Position numbers and translations under genes: made by a program. Below, one piece after another: positions 52,932 to 62,134 of a stretch of DNA of 64,000 nucleotides (the stretch's first letter is position 1; each line of letters opens with the position of its first letter). The DNA comes from CAWKGC01 sp963849005 (GTDB taxonomy: Bacteria > Pseudomonadota > Gammaproteobacteria > Burkholderiales > Usitatibacteraceae): the NCBI GenBank assembly GCA_963849005.1, contig CAWKGC010000029.1, positions 62,001 to 126,000 on the forward strand. Reading direction: 5' to 3'. The notes beneath the pieces were generated by a model, which saw nothing but the letters and a program-made list of their open reading frames with translations, ran no database searches and was not told where the DNA came from.

Positions 52932-53804
52932 ATGGCGCGCCCCTTCTTCCAGAACACGATCGCCGTCGTCTATGATTTCGACGGCACGCTGTCGCCGCAG
53001 CCGATGCAGGAGTACACCGTGCTGCCGCGCATCGGGATCAAGCCGGCGGACTTCTGGAAGCGCGTGAACGCCGAGGCGCGCGCCACGCAGTCCGACCCGA
53101 TGCTGGTCTACATGCGCCACATCATCGAGTCCCTGGAACGCAGGGAGCTCGCGATCGAGCGCGCCGACTTCGCCGCGATGGCCAGGTCGATCAAGTATTT
53201 CCCCGGCGTGAAAACCTGGTTCGACCGCGTCAACGCCTACGTGAAGAAGAAGGGCGCGGGCAAGGTCGCGATCCGGCATTACCTGATCTCCGCCGGGCAG
53301 AAGGAAATCCTCGAGGGCGTGCCGATCCGCAGGCACTTCAGCCAGATCTACGCCTCCGAGTACCACTTCAACCACCACGGCATCGCCACCTTCCCGAAGC
53401 TGCTCGTCACCGACACGATGAAGACGCAGTTCCTGTTCCGCATCAACAAGGGGCGGGAGGCGGTCACCGACTCGATCAACGAGCACATGCCGGAGACCGA
53501 CCGGCCGATCCCGTTCGCCAACATGATCTACATCGGCGACGGCATGACCGACGTGCCGTCGATGGCGCTCACCAAGAAGAACGGCGGCTACACGGTGGCG
53601 GTGCACGACGACCGCGACGGCAGCGGCATCGCCACGGGGCTGAAGCTGCTCGACGCGGGCCGCGTCGACTACATCGCCCCGGCCGACTACCGCAAGGGCT
53701 CGAAGCTTTCGCGCCGCGTGGAGCTGCTGCTCGACGCGATCGTCGCGGACATCGCCTACCGCCGCGAAGTCTTCGAGTGCAAGAACGAGCACCGCAAGCG
53801 ATAG
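52932..53804 (+). CDS. HAD-superfamily hydrolase
   Basis: 290 residues, intact. Motif I VVYDFDGTLSPQPMQEYTVL with both catalytic aspartates; motif II serine in LISAGQKEIL; motif III/IV GDGMTDVPSMAL with the metal-binding aspartates. The large insert between them is a cap domain. Phosphatase of unknown substrate. It is followed six bases later by birA. Confidence 0.88.
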   Translation: MARPFFQNTIAVVYDFDGTLSPQPMQEYTVLPRIGIKPADFWKRVNAEARATQSDPMLVYMRHIIESLERRELAIERADFAAMARSIKYFPGVKTWFDRVNAYVKKKGAGKVAIRHYLISAGQKEILEGVPIRRHFSQIYASEYHFNHHGIATFPKLLVTDTMKTQFLFRINKGREAVTDSINEHMPETDRPIPFANMIYIGDGMTDVPSMALTKKNGGYTVAVHDDRDGSGIATGLKLLDAGRVDYIAPADYRKGSKLSRRVELLLDAIVADIAYRREVFECKNEHRKR

Positions 53805-53810
53805 CCCGAT

Positions 53811-54782
53811 TTGAACGCCCTGCTCTTCCGCGCGCTGCGCTCGCTGGCCGACGGCCGCTTCCATTCCGGCGAAGCGGTGGCGCGCGAACTCGGCCGCTCG
53901 CGCGCGACGCTCTCCACGGTGATGAAGCACGCGCCGCAGTTCGGCGTGCAGGTATTCAGCGTGCCCGGGCGCGGTTACCGGCTGCCCGAGCCGATCGAGT
54001 TCCTCGACAAGGCCGCAGTGGAACGCGAGCTGGGCGCCGCGAAGGACCGCGTGAACCTCTCGGTGCTCGATGAGATCGAGTCCACCAACTCGCTGCTCGC
54101 GGACATGGCAGCCAGGGGCGCGGCGTCCGGGACCTGCCTCGCCGCCGAGTGGCAAAGCGCCGGCCGCGGCAGGCACGGCAGGCCGTGGCTTGCGCGCCTG
54201 GGCGGCAGCCTCACCTTCTCGATGCTTTGGCGCTTCGAGCGCGGTGTCGCGCAGTTGACCGGCCTGTCGCTCGCGGTCGCGCTGGCCGCCACGCGCGCAC
54301 TCGCGCAGTTCGGCATTCCCGCGAACGTGAAATGGCCCAACGACCTCGTCATCGGCTTCGAGAAGCTCGGCGGCATCCTCGTCGAGGCGAGCGGCGACAT
54401 GCTCGGCCCGAGCGTCGCGGTGATCGGCATCGGCGTCAACTGGCGGCTGGACGACAAGACGCTCGGGCGCATCGGCCAGCCCGCCACCGACGTGGTCTCG
54501 CACGCCGCGGTGCTGCCCTCGCGCAACGCGGTGCTGGGCGCGATGCTGCGCGAGCTGGTCGCCGTGCTCGACGAATTCGAGGCGCGCGGCTTCGCGGCGC
54601 TGCGCGACGCGTGGCGCGAAGCGCACGCCTACCAGGGCCGGCGCGTGCGCATCACCACGCCCGCCGGGCCGCCCTACGAAGCCGACATCGTCGACATCGC
54701 GGAGGATGGCGCCCTCGTGGTGGCCGACGGCACGCGCATGGTGAATCTCACCAGCGCCGAGATCTCGCTGAGGCCGGCATGA
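53811..54782 (+). CDS. birA: biotin--[acetyl-CoA-carboxylase] ligase BirA
   Basis: Full two-part BirA: an N-terminal winged helix (LADGRFHSGEAVARELGRSR), then the ligase core. Core motifs are SVLDEIESTNSLLADMA, the biotinyl-AMP loop SAGRGRHGRPW, NVKWPNDLVI and GGILVEASG, with a C-terminal SH3-like part. 323 residues, intact. TTG start at 53811. The helix part suggests it also represses biotin genes. Its stop overlaps coaX. Confidence 0.95.
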   Translation: MNALLFRALRSLADGRFHSGEAVARELGRSRATLSTVMKHAPQFGVQVFSVPGRGYRLPEPIEFLDKAAVERELGAAKDRVNLSVLDEIESTNSLLADMAARGAASGTCLAAEWQSAGRGRHGRPWLARLGGSLTFSMLWRFERGVAQLTGLSLAVALAATRALAQFGIPANVKWPNDLVIGFEKLGGILVEASGDMLGPSVAVIGIGVNWRLDDKTLGRIGQPATDVVSHAAVLPSRNAVLGAMLRELVAVLDEFEARGFAALRDAWREAHAYQGRRVRITTPAGPPYEADIVDIAEDGALVVADGTRMVNLTSAEISLRPA

Positions 54783-55510
54783 GCGGGATGCTGCTCGCCA
54801 TCGACGCGGGCAACACGCGCATCAAGTGGGGCCTCGCGGACGGCGCCGGCTGGGCCGAGCGCGGCGCGGTGCCCACGGCCGAGGCCATGCGCGTGGGCGA
54901 GGACTGGCGCCCGTTGCCCTCTGGGACGCGCGCGGTCGTCTCCAACGTGGCGGGGCTGGAGGTGCGCGCGCAGATCGCCGAGGCCTGCCGCAAGGCCGGC
55001 GCGGAGGCGCTCTTCATCGCCTCGCACCGCGAACAGTGCGGCGTGGCCAACGGCTACATCGACCACACGCAACTCGGCACCGACCGCTGGGCGGCGATCA
55101 TCGCCGCGCACCGCGAAGGCAGCGGCAACAAGCTGGTGGTGATCGCCGGCACCGCGCTCACCATCGACGCGCTTTCGGGCGACGGCCGGCACCTGGGCGG
55201 CGTGATCGTGCCCGGCCCGCGCCTGATGCGCGAGTCCCTCAGCCGCAATACCGCGGCGCTCAAGCACACCGACGGGCGCTTCGCGGAGTTCCCCGGCACC
55301 ACGCCCGACGCCATCACCTCGGGCAGCGTGCAGGCCTGCGTGGGCGCGATCCTGCGCCTGCACGAGTCGATGACCCGGGCCGGCCACGCGCCCGGCCGGG
55401 TGATCGTCTCCGGCGGCGCGGCGCAGGAACTGGGCCCGCACCTTCCCTTTCCCGCGGCGTTCAACGAAAATCTCGTCCTCGACGGCCTCGTCCTCATCGC
55501 CCGCGCCTGA
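54779..55510 (+). CDS. coaX: type III pantothenate kinase
   Basis: First step of CoA synthesis. Phosphate loop MLLAIDAGNTRIKWGLADG; DHTQLGTDRWAAIIAA; VVIAGTALTIDAL, which has Ile where many homologues have Asp before AGT; and GGVIVPGPRLMRESL. 243 residues, intact. The birA-coaX pair is a common betaproteobacterial order. ATG overlaps the birA stop. Confidence 0.94.
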   Translation: MSGMLLAIDAGNTRIKWGLADGAGWAERGAVPTAEAMRVGEDWRPLPSGTRAVVSNVAGLEVRAQIAEACRKAGAEALFIASHREQCGVANGYIDHTQLGTDRWAAIIAAHREGSGNKLVVIAGTALTIDALSGDGRHLGGVIVPGPRLMRESLSRNTAALKHTDGRFAEFPGTTPDAITSGSVQACVGAILRLHESMTRAGHAPGRVIVSGGAAQELGPHLPFPAAFNENLVLDGLVLIARA

Positions 55511-55515
55511 ATCCC

Positions 55516-56286
55516 GTGTCCCGCTTCCTCTTCTTCCTGCTGCTGATCGCAAACGTCGCGTTGGGCGCGCACATCTATCTGGGCGCCGCGGGCGAGGGCA
55601 GCCGCGACTGGTCCAGCCGCGAGAAGAACCCCGAGGACCTGAAGATCGTGTCGGTGATCGACGCCACCACCGCGACCCGCGCGCAGCTCGATTCGAAGAC
55701 CGCGGCGATGGCGCTGGCGGGAGCCGCCTGCGTGGAATTCTCCTCGGTGCCGGTTGCCGAGCAGGTGCGCGTCCGCGAGGCCTTCGCCGCGATGAACCTC
55801 GGCAACCGGCTGATCGAGCGCCGCGTCGAGGAGATCACGCGCCACTGGGTGTACCTGCCGCCGGCGAAGGACCGCAAGGCCGCGGAGGCCTCCGTTGCCG
55901 GGCTGAAGAAACTGGGCGTGAGCGACATCTCGCTCCGGCCGGACAATTCGGTTTCGCTGGGCGTCTTCGCCACCGAGGAAGCGGCGCAGCGCTTCCTCGC
56001 GCAGGTCGAGGAAAAGGGCGTGAAGAACGCGGCCACGGGGCCCTTCAGCAGGGAAACGCGCGACGTGCACTACCTCGTGCGCGAGCCCGATACCGACCTC
56101 GTTGCCCGGCTGGTGGTGCTTTCGCGCGAGTTCCAGGGCAGCCGCTTGCGCCCGGTGGCCTGTCCCGCCGCGGAACCGCGGCGCGCGCCTGCCGCGCCCG
56201 GCGAGCAACTGACTACTCCTTCAGCAAGCGGATGTCGCCGTACAAGGCGCTTGCCACGGTCGCCGAGTTGTCGGTGTCGGTCATGA
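55516..56286 (+). CDS. SPOR-domain-like membrane protein
   Basis: GTG start, then one membrane helix (FLFFLLLIANVALGAHIYLG) and a periplasmic part. The last third carries a SPOR-like fold (HWVYLPPAKDRKAAEASVAG, then LGVFATEEAAQRFLAQVEEK), which would bind denuded septal glycan. It usually follows coaX in betaproteobacteria. The end is uncertain: the frame runs into the convergent DUF3047 gene, and a one-base change near 56200 would stop it at about 56212. Confidence 0.82.
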   Translation: MSRFLFFLLLIANVALGAHIYLGAAGEGSRDWSSREKNPEDLKIVSVIDATTATRAQLDSKTAAMALAGAACVEFSSVPVAEQVRVREAFAAMNLGNRLIERRVEEITRHWVYLPPAKDRKAAEASVAGLKKLGVSDISLRPDNSVSLGVFATEEAAQRFLAQVEEKGVKNAATGPFSRETRDVHYLVREPDTDLVARLVVLSREFQGSRLRPVACPAAEPRRAPAAPGEQLTTPSASGCRRTRRLPRSPSCRCRS

Positions 56287-56979
56287 AGCCGACCGCCATC
56301 GCCCTTGGGCGGTTCCTCGCGAAACGCGCGCCGGTAGTCGTTCAGCAGGTTGTGCTTTTCGTCGACCCAGGTTCCGAGCTGCGCCTTGCTGCCCACCACG
56401 ATCCCCTTCACGCGCGAAGACATGTTGTGCTGCACGACCGCGCCATAGGGCAGGGTGTCGTCCCAGATGTACATCAGCGTGGCGTAGGGCAATGTCGTGC
56501 CGGCAATCGACTTGGCAAGGTCGTAATTCATCTGTTCGTCGGGCGGCAGCTTGTCGCGCCCGCCTTCGAAGGTCACGACCATGCGCGCCGGGGAGTCCTC
56601 GACGTGCGCGAGCGAGTTGCGCGTGCCTTCGATCATCTTCGGCACTTTCCAGCGCCAGGCGAGCCAGGGGTACTCGCGCACATCGAAAGACGTCGGGTAT
56701 TCCAGCCCCGATGCGGAGGCGTCCGCCAGTGCGAAGCTCGATCACCACACCCTGGTCGGGCGTCCTCACCAGCCGGTAGTCGGTGAATTTCTTGAAGCGC
56801 GCCAGGCGATACTTGCGCCATCCTTCGGGCAGGCCTTCCAGCGAGGTCGCGGTCGAGAACGGCGTCGGGCTCGGGATCGCCCGTGGAAGGCGCGGGGGCA
56901 CCGCGTCCGGCGGCGGCACCGTGGCGCAGGAAGCAAGCAACACCGCCGCGAGGACCGCGGCCGGGGCAAGGCGAAACAT
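56213..56979 (-). CDS. DUF3047 family lipoprotein (frame breaks)
   Basis: Signal and lipobox MFRLAPAAVLAAVLLASCAT. Body: LEGLPEGWRKYRLARFKKFT, YPWLAWRWKVPKMIEGTRNS, MNYDLAKSIAGTTLPYATLM and YIWDDTLPYGAVVQHNMSSR are typical DUF3047. About 255 residues after breaks near 56720 and 56300; the end would be LLKE with stop at 56213. Function unknown. Convergent with the SPOR gene. Confidence 0.85.
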
Positions 56980-57053
56980 GGAATGGGTTATCCTGACGGC
57001 CATTTGATTGCGCGCCAGTCTACATCAGGGTTTCCGATCGGCACCTCACTTCC

Positions 57054-57796
57054 ATGAACTATCTCCCCGAGATTCCCGGCATCCCGGAAGGCCTGCGCGC
57101 CGGCCGCAGCCCCCGCGACGGCTACGTCCGCGGCTGGGGACTGGAATTCGGCGGCCTCGCCGGGCACGTGCGCGCCGACCCGCTCTACCAGGAGGCGGTG
57201 GCGCTCATCACCGGGCGCTCCTTCGTCAGCGAAGAGCGGCGCATGAACCTGTTCCTGCTCCTCAAGTTCTACCTGCCGAAACTCGCGAGCGGCCACATCA
57301 TCGAGTTCGGCGCCTACAAGGGCGGCAACGCGGTGTTCATGGCGCACGTCGCCGCGAAGACTGCTGCCCGGCGTGCAGGTATACGCGCTCGACACCTACG
57401 CCGGGATGCCGGCCACCGACAAGACCGTGGACGCGCACAACGCCGGCGACTTCGGCGACAACAGTTTCGAGGACGTGAAGGCCTACGTCGCGAAGAACGG
57501 GATTGAAGAACCTGCACCTCGTGCGCGGCACCTTCGAGGAGACCGCCGCGCAACTGGTCCGCGAGAAGGGCCCCTTCGCGCTGGCGCACATCGACTGCGA
57601 CATCCATTCCGCCGTCGTCCATGCCTACGAGACCGTGAAGCCGGCGATGGTGCCCGGCGGCTACCTCGTGTTCGACGACGCGACCGTCTCGTCGTGCATC
57701 GGCGCCACCGAGGCGATCGAGTCGCTGGTGGTGCGCCGCGACGGGATGAACAGCGAGCAGATCTTTCCGCACTTCGTTTTCCGGGCGGGGCTTTGA
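57054..57796 (+). CDS. TylF/macrocin-O-methyltransferase-like protein (two frame breaks)
   Basis: SAM-dependent methyltransferase fold. Motif I region HIIEFGAYKGGNAVFMAHVA, then VYALDTYAGMPATDKTVDAH, ALAHIDCDIHSAVVHAYETV and GGYLVFDDATVSSCIGATEA with metal-binding aspartates. About 247 residues after breaks near 57360 and 57500. Members methylate sugars or small molecules; substrate unknown. The stop overlaps the TTG start of the next gene. Confidence 0.85.
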
Positions 57797-59115
57797 CGCC
57801 GCGCGCCGTCCTCGTTTGCCTCGCGCTGGCCGCTTCCGGCTGCGCGAGCATCGACCCGAACAACGTCCTCACGCGCCAGGTTCCTTCAAGCCCCGCTCCG
57901 TCTTCGCTCGACCCCCAGGCGCGCGCCGAGGCCTTCGATTTCGTCTGGACCACGATGAACGAGCGCTACTACGACCCGCAGATGAACGGCGTCGACTGGA
58001 ACGCGGCGAGGGAGAAGTTCCGCCCGCTCGCGCTCGGCGCGGCGAACGACGAGCAGTTCTGGGAAGAACTCGACCGCATGACCGGCGAGATGAAGGACGG
58101 CCACACGCGCGTGGAGTCGCCCCGGCAGGCGGCGCTGCGCGAGAAGAGCGCCTCGGTGTCTTTCGGCTTCGGCGTGATGGAGATCGACGGCGCCCTGCTG
58201 GTGAATACGGTGAATCCCGAGGGCGACGCGTGGTGGGCGGGCGTGAGGAGCGGCATGAAGCTCGTGAGCTTCGACGGCAAGGATGCGCTGGCGTCGTTGC
58301 GCGAGGCGCGCAAGGAGGTGCGCAACAGCTCGACTCCCCAGGCGAAGGAGCGCGCTGCGTTGCGCAAGCTCTTCCAGGGCGAGCCGGGCACGCGCGCGTC
58401 GATGGGGTTTCTGCGCGCCGACGGGACGCCCCTGGCGGTGAACCTCGAGCGCAAGACGCTCAACTTGCCGCCGCGGGTCGTCACGCGGCGCCTGCCCTCG
58501 GGCTATGGCTACGTGCGCTTCACCGAATTCAAGCAGGGGCTGCAGTCCGACGTGATCGACGCGGTGCGCGCGCAGCGCGACGCGCCCGGCATCATCATCG
58601 ACGTGCGCGGCAATCCCGGCGGCTCGCTCTACATGGTGTGGAACATCGCCAGCGAATTCGTCGCCGACCCGACGGTCGCCGGGCGCACGCTGACCCGCAC
58701 CGGCAAGCCGATCACCGTGCTCTTCAACGCCATCGAGATCATGAAGCTCGAGCAGAAGATCGACGGGCGCGGCGCCGAGGCCTACAAGGGGCCGGTCGTG
58801 GTGCTGGTGGACCGGGGGTCGGCGAGCGGCTCGGAAATGCTGGCCTCTTCCCTGCAGGCGCTCGGCCGCGCCAAGGTGGTGGGCGAGACCTCGTGCGGCT
58901 GCCTGCTGGGCTTCTTCGGCTATGCCCAGGTGCCGGGCGGCGGCAGGCTGGCGTACAGCGAGATCGGCTTCGTGCTCTCCGACGGCCAGCGCATCGAGGG
59001 CATCGGCGTCGTGCCCGACAAGCCGGTGCCGATCACCGCCGCCGACCTGCAATTCAACCGCGACCGCACGCTCGAAACCGCCGAAGCCCTGCTCGCCGAA
59101 ATGGCAAAGAAATAG
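57793..59115 (+). CDS. S41-family (C-terminal processing) peptidase lipoprotein
   Basis: 440 residues from a TTG at 57793 that overlaps the previous stop (TTGA). Lipobox LALAASGCASIDP. A tricorn-like N-part (FDFVWTTMNERYYDPQMNGV) leads to a PDZ-like region (INTVNPEGDAWWAGVRSGMK-like). The S41 core is IIIDVRGNPGGSLYMVWNIA, with the Ser site VDRGSASGSEMLASSLQALG and KVVGETSCGCLLG. Outer-membrane-anchored protease, targets unknown. A repeat follows two bases after the stop. Confidence 0.9.
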   Translation: MTPRAVLVCLALAASGCASIDPNNVLTRQVPSSPAPSSLDPQARAEAFDFVWTTMNERYYDPQMNGVDWNAAREKFRPLALGAANDEQFWEELDRMTGEMKDGHTRVESPRQAALREKSASVSFGFGVMEIDGALLVNTVNPEGDAWWAGVRSGMKLVSFDGKDALASLREARKEVRNSSTPQAKERAALRKLFQGEPGTRASMGFLRADGTPLAVNLERKTLNLPPRVVTRRLPSGYGYVRFTEFKQGLQSDVIDAVRAQRDAPGIIIDVRGNPGGSLYMVWNIASEFVADPTVAGRTLTRTGKPITVLFNAIEIMKLEQKIDGRGAEAYKGPVVVLVDRGSASGSEMLASSLQALGRAKVVGETSCGCLLGFFGYAQVPGGGRLAYSEIGFVLSDGQRIEGIGVVPDKPVPITAADLQFNRDRTLETAEALLAEMAKK

Positions 59116-59117
59116 CC

Positions 59118-59191
59118 GGGGTCAGATACGCAATGTGGGGTCAGAGGCGCAATTGTGACTCTGACCCCACATTGCGTATCTGACCCCAATT
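59118..59191. repeat. 70-bp GGGGTCAG palindrome, sister of the 52.8 kb copy
   Basis: 59118-59187, same length and layout as 52816-52885. Compared with that copy, changes at arm positions 9 and 18 are matched by compensating changes in the other arm; only the centre is mismatched. A partial extra half-unit (GCGCTGACCC) follows. Confidence 0.85.
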
Positions 59192-59206
59192 GCGCTGACC
59201 CGAATC

Positions 59207-60517
59207 ATGAACTCCTCTCCTTCCCTCAACCCCGGCGTCGCCAAGCGGGAAGTGTTCGCGTGGGCGATGTACGACTTCGCCAACTCCGGCTACACCACGG
59301 TCGTGCTGACCGCGGTGTTCAGCGCCTATTTCGTCTCCACCGTCGCCGCGGGCGAGGCATGGGCGACGCTGGCCTGGACCGCGGCGCTGTCGGTGTCGTA
59401 TGCGCTGACGATGCTCTTCGGCCCGATCATCGGCGCGTGGGCGGACGTGCATGCCGCGAAAAAGCGGGCGCTGGCGTGGTCCACGCTGGTGTGCGTGGCG
59501 GCCACGGCGATGCTCGCGCTGGCCGGCCCCGGCGCGGTGTGGTTCTCGGTGGTCTTCATCGTCTTCTCGAACTTCGCCTACGCGATCGGCGAGAACCTGT
59601 GCGCCGCCTTCCTGCCGGAGATCGCGCGGCCCGCAGCGCTGGGCAAGGTGTCGGGCTGGGGCTGGAGCCTGGGCTACATGGGCGGGTTGCTGGCGCTGGC
59701 GTTGTGCCTGGCCTGGGTGATGAGCGCGCCCGCGCGCGGATCGACCACGGCCGCCGCGGTGCCCGGCACGATGCTCATCACCGCGGCCTTGTTCGCGCTT
59801 GCCGCCCTGCCCTTGTTCCTGATGCTGAAGGAACGCGCCGTTCCCGTCACGAACAAGTCGATGACCGACGCGCTCGGCCGCCTCGCCGAGACCGCGCGCT
59901 CGGCGCGCCAGTATCGCGACCTGCTGCTGGTGTTCGCCTGCGGCACCTTCTACCAGGCCGGCGTGGCCACAGTGATCACGCTGGCCGCGATCTACGCGCA
60001 GGAGGTGATGGGCTTCACCACCACGGACACCTTGCTGCTGATCCTCGTCGTGAACGTCACCGCGGCGATCGGCGCTTTCGGCTTCGGCTACGTGCAGGAC
60101 AGGATCGGCAAGGTGCCGGCGCTGCGCATCACGCTGGTGGGCTGGATCGCGATGGTGGTCGTGGCGTGGGCTTCGCCTTCGCAGGCGATGTTCTGGGTCG
60201 CGGCCAACCTCGCCGGGCTGTGCATGGGGTCGAGCCAGTCCGCCGGGCGCGCGCTGGTGGCGTATTTTTCCCCGCCGGAGCGCAGCGGCGAATTCTTCGG
60301 GCTGTGGGGCGTGGCCACGCGGCTGGCAGCGATCCTCGGGCCATTGACCTATGGCGTGGTGACGTGGATGACCGGCGGCAACCACCGCCTCGCGATCCTT
60401 CTCACCGGCGCGTTCTTCATCGTCGCGCTGGCCATACTTGCCTTCGTCCGCGAATCGCGCGGCCACAAAACGGGGTCAGAGTACATTTCCCCGAAAACGG
60501 GGTCAGAGTACATTTAG
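59207..60517 (+). CDS. MFS transporter, UMF1 type
   Basis: 436 residues, 12 membrane helices, intact. N-terminal REVFAWAMYDFANSGYTTVV is the UMF1 signature; LFGPIIGAWADVHAAKKRAL is the MFS loop. PEIARPAALGKVSGWGWSLG and SSQSAGRALVAYFSPPERSG also match. Cargo unknown. The last 16 residues (HKTGSEYISPKTGSEYI region) are encoded by the palindromic repeat at 60467-60570, which has replaced or extended the natural end. Confidence 0.9.
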   Translation: MNSSPSLNPGVAKREVFAWAMYDFANSGYTTVVLTAVFSAYFVSTVAAGEAWATLAWTAALSVSYALTMLFGPIIGAWADVHAAKKRALAWSTLVCVAATAMLALAGPGAVWFSVVFIVFSNFAYAIGENLCAAFLPEIARPAALGKVSGWGWSLGYMGGLLALALCLAWVMSAPARGSTTAAAVPGTMLITAALFALAALPLFLMLKERAVPVTNKSMTDALGRLAETARSARQYRDLLLVFACGTFYQAGVATVITLAAIYAQEVMGFTTTDTLLLILVVNVTAAIGAFGFGYVQDRIGKVPALRITLVGWIAMVVVAWASPSQAMFWVAANLAGLCMGSSQSAGRALVAYFSPPERSGEFFGLWGVATRLAAILGPLTYGVVTWMTGGNHRLAILLTGAFFIVALAILAFVRESRGHKTGSEYISPKTGSEYI

Positions 60518-60570
60518 ACGAAAATGTAACCTGACCCCGTTATTTGCCAAATGTACTCTGACCCCGTTTC
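60467..60570. repeat. GGGGTCAG repeat cluster overlapping two genes
   Basis: Two direct units of CGGGGTCAGAGTACATTT, then an inverted AAATGTAACCTGACCCCG and an inverted AAATGTACTCTGACCCCG. It encodes the UMF1 protein end and reaches to within three bases of the dioxygenase start. Confidence 0.85.
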
Positions 60571-60572
60571 CC

Positions 60573-61318
60573 TTGTTCATCTCCCACGGCTCGCCGATGC
60601 TGGCGGTCGAGCGCAACGCGTTCACCGATCGCGTGGGCGCGGCTTGCCGGCGAACTGCCGCGGCCCAAGGCCATCCTCGTGCTTTCCGCGCACTGGGATT
60701 CCCCGACGCCGATCGTGAGCGCGGCGCCGCAAATGGAGACGATCCACGATTTCGGCGGCTTCCCCGAGGCGCTTTATCGCGAGCGCTATCCCGCCCCCGG
60801 CGCGCCCGGGCTGGCCGCGCGCGTCGCCTCGCTCGTGCCGGGATGCCACACCGACGCGCAGGCGGGGCCTCGACCACGGCGCGTGGGTGCCGCTGAAGCT
60901 CATGTACCCGGACGCGGACATCCCCGTGACGCAGCTGTCGATCCAGTCGCGGCTGGACGCGGCGCACCACTACGCGCTCGGGCAGTTGCTCGCGCCGCTG
61001 CTTGCCGAAGGCGTGCTGGTGATCGGCTCGGGCGGCATCGTCCACAACCTGCGCGAGCTCGACTGGCACGGCGCCGGCAACACGCATCCGTGGGCGAAGA
61101 ATTTCAACGACTGGATGGCGGATCGCGTGGCGGCCGGCGACCTCGCGTCCCTGCTCGACTACGCCCGCCGCGCCCCCGAGCCGCGCATGTCGCACCCGAC
61201 GACCGAGCACCTCGTGCCGTTCTTCGCGGCGCTGGGCGCCGGCGGCTTTCCCGCGCGCCATCTCGCGTTGGGGTTCGACCTGGGGTCGCTGGGGATGGAC
61301 TGCTTCGCCTTCGGTTGA
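60573..61318 (+). CDS. extradiol dioxygenase, 4,5-DOPA dioxygenase family (frame breaks)
   Basis: LigB/DODA-type class III dioxygenase. LFISHGSPMLAVERNAFTD holds the first metal His. AILVLSAHWDSPTPIVSAAP, IHDFGGFPEALYRERYPAPG, DHGAWVPLKLMYPDADIPVT, VIGSGGIVHNLRELDW and EPRMSHPTTEHLVPFFAALG follow. About 248 residues with breaks near 60630 and 60870. The start is TTG at 60573, right after the repeat; the usual Met and first residues are missing. In enteric bacteria the homologue YgiD opens DOPA; the real substrate is unknown. Confidence 0.87.
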
Positions 61319-61333
61319 AGGAAATTGGGGAAA

Positions 61334-61430
61334 TTGGGGTCAGAGACGTAATATCGCGACGCAACATTGTTGCGCCAAGATATTACGTCTCTGACCCCAT
61401 TTATCCTGATATTTCGGCTCTGACCCCAAT
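61334..61430. repeat. GGGGTCAG palindrome between dioxygenase and DinB genes
   Basis: Exact 21-bp arms 61335-61355 and 61379-61399 (TGGGGTCAGAGACGTAATAT plus C), matching the arms of the 50.8 kb copy but with a different inner loop. A further half-unit GGCTCTGACCCCAATTA runs to the DinB stop codon. Confidence 0.85.
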
Positions 61431-62011
61431 TAATGTTTCCAGATTTGCGCTTCGGTGAAGCCCAGCTCGCGCAGTTCCGCCTCGCGAAGGTGGGCCTCGT
61501 TGGCGCAGAAGAACTCGTCGAGTTGCGGCGGCTTGACCGACGTGCCGGCGAGCATCGCGTGCACCTGCCCGCGGTGATGGATGGCGTGCTGGAACAGGTG
61601 CGCGAGCAGCCGGTGCATCGGCTCCTCGAGCACGCCGGCGCGCCGCGGCACGCCCACCATGCGGTCCATGTCCGCCTCGGTCATCGACTCGCAGGCATCC
61701 ACCAGCCGGCGATCGACCTTGCGCTGCTCGCGCCGGAGGTCCGCGCAATTGTCGAAAGGTTCCTCCGGGTCCCAGAACTTCGCTGCGTCGGCGTTGGGCG
61801 GCCTGCCCGCGAGGCAACGCTCGATCGCATCGACGTAATACCAGTCCACGGTGAGGATATGGTTGAGCGTGGCCTTGAGCGAAGGAAAGAAGCTCGTGCG
61901 CGGCGGCGACGAACTCCGCCTGCGACAGTTTCGCGCAGGCGCCCAGCAGGCGATGGTTCGCCCAGGCGTTGTTGTACGCCCAGGCGGCAAGGTGGCGGTG
62001 AATGTGGTCAT
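61430..62011 (-). CDS. DinB-family protein (frame breaks)
   Basis: Four-helix DinB/YfiT fold of about 193 residues. Metal-site histidines can be placed in KATLNHILTVDWYYVDAIER and in AHLFQHAIHHRGQVHAML. The N-terminus is broken near 61905-61995 but reads HLAAWAYNNAWANHRLLGAC after repair. Family members are often thiol S-transferases. Its TAA stop (61430-61432) lies within the last repeat half-unit. Confidence 0.85.
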   Translation of the reverse strand: MTTFTATLPPGRTTTPGRTIACWAPARNCRRRSSSPPRTSFFPSLKATLNHILTVDWYYVDAIERCLAGRPPNADAAKFWDPEEPFDNCADLRREQRKVDRRLVDACESMTEADMDRMVGVPRRAGVLEEPMHRLLAHLFQHAIHHRGQVHAMLAGTSVKPPQLDEFFCANEAHLREAELRELGFTEAQIWKH

Positions 62012-62049
62012 GTGGGGCGGCTCCGGTCGGGACGGGAACATGTTGCCGC

Positions 62050-62128
62050 AAATATTTCGGCTGCGACCCGAAATATCCGCGAAAATGCACCCTGATCCGG
62101 TTATTGGGAGAATGTACCCCGACCCGGT
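62050..62128. repeat. degenerate GGGGTCAG-type unit upstream of J-domain gene
   Basis: Contains CGAAAATGCACCCTGATCCGG and AATGTACCCCGACCCGG-like pieces, recognisable as mutated AAATGTAACCTGACCCCG units. It ends seven bases before the next ATG. Confidence 0.5.
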
Positions 62129-62134
62129 TTCCCC

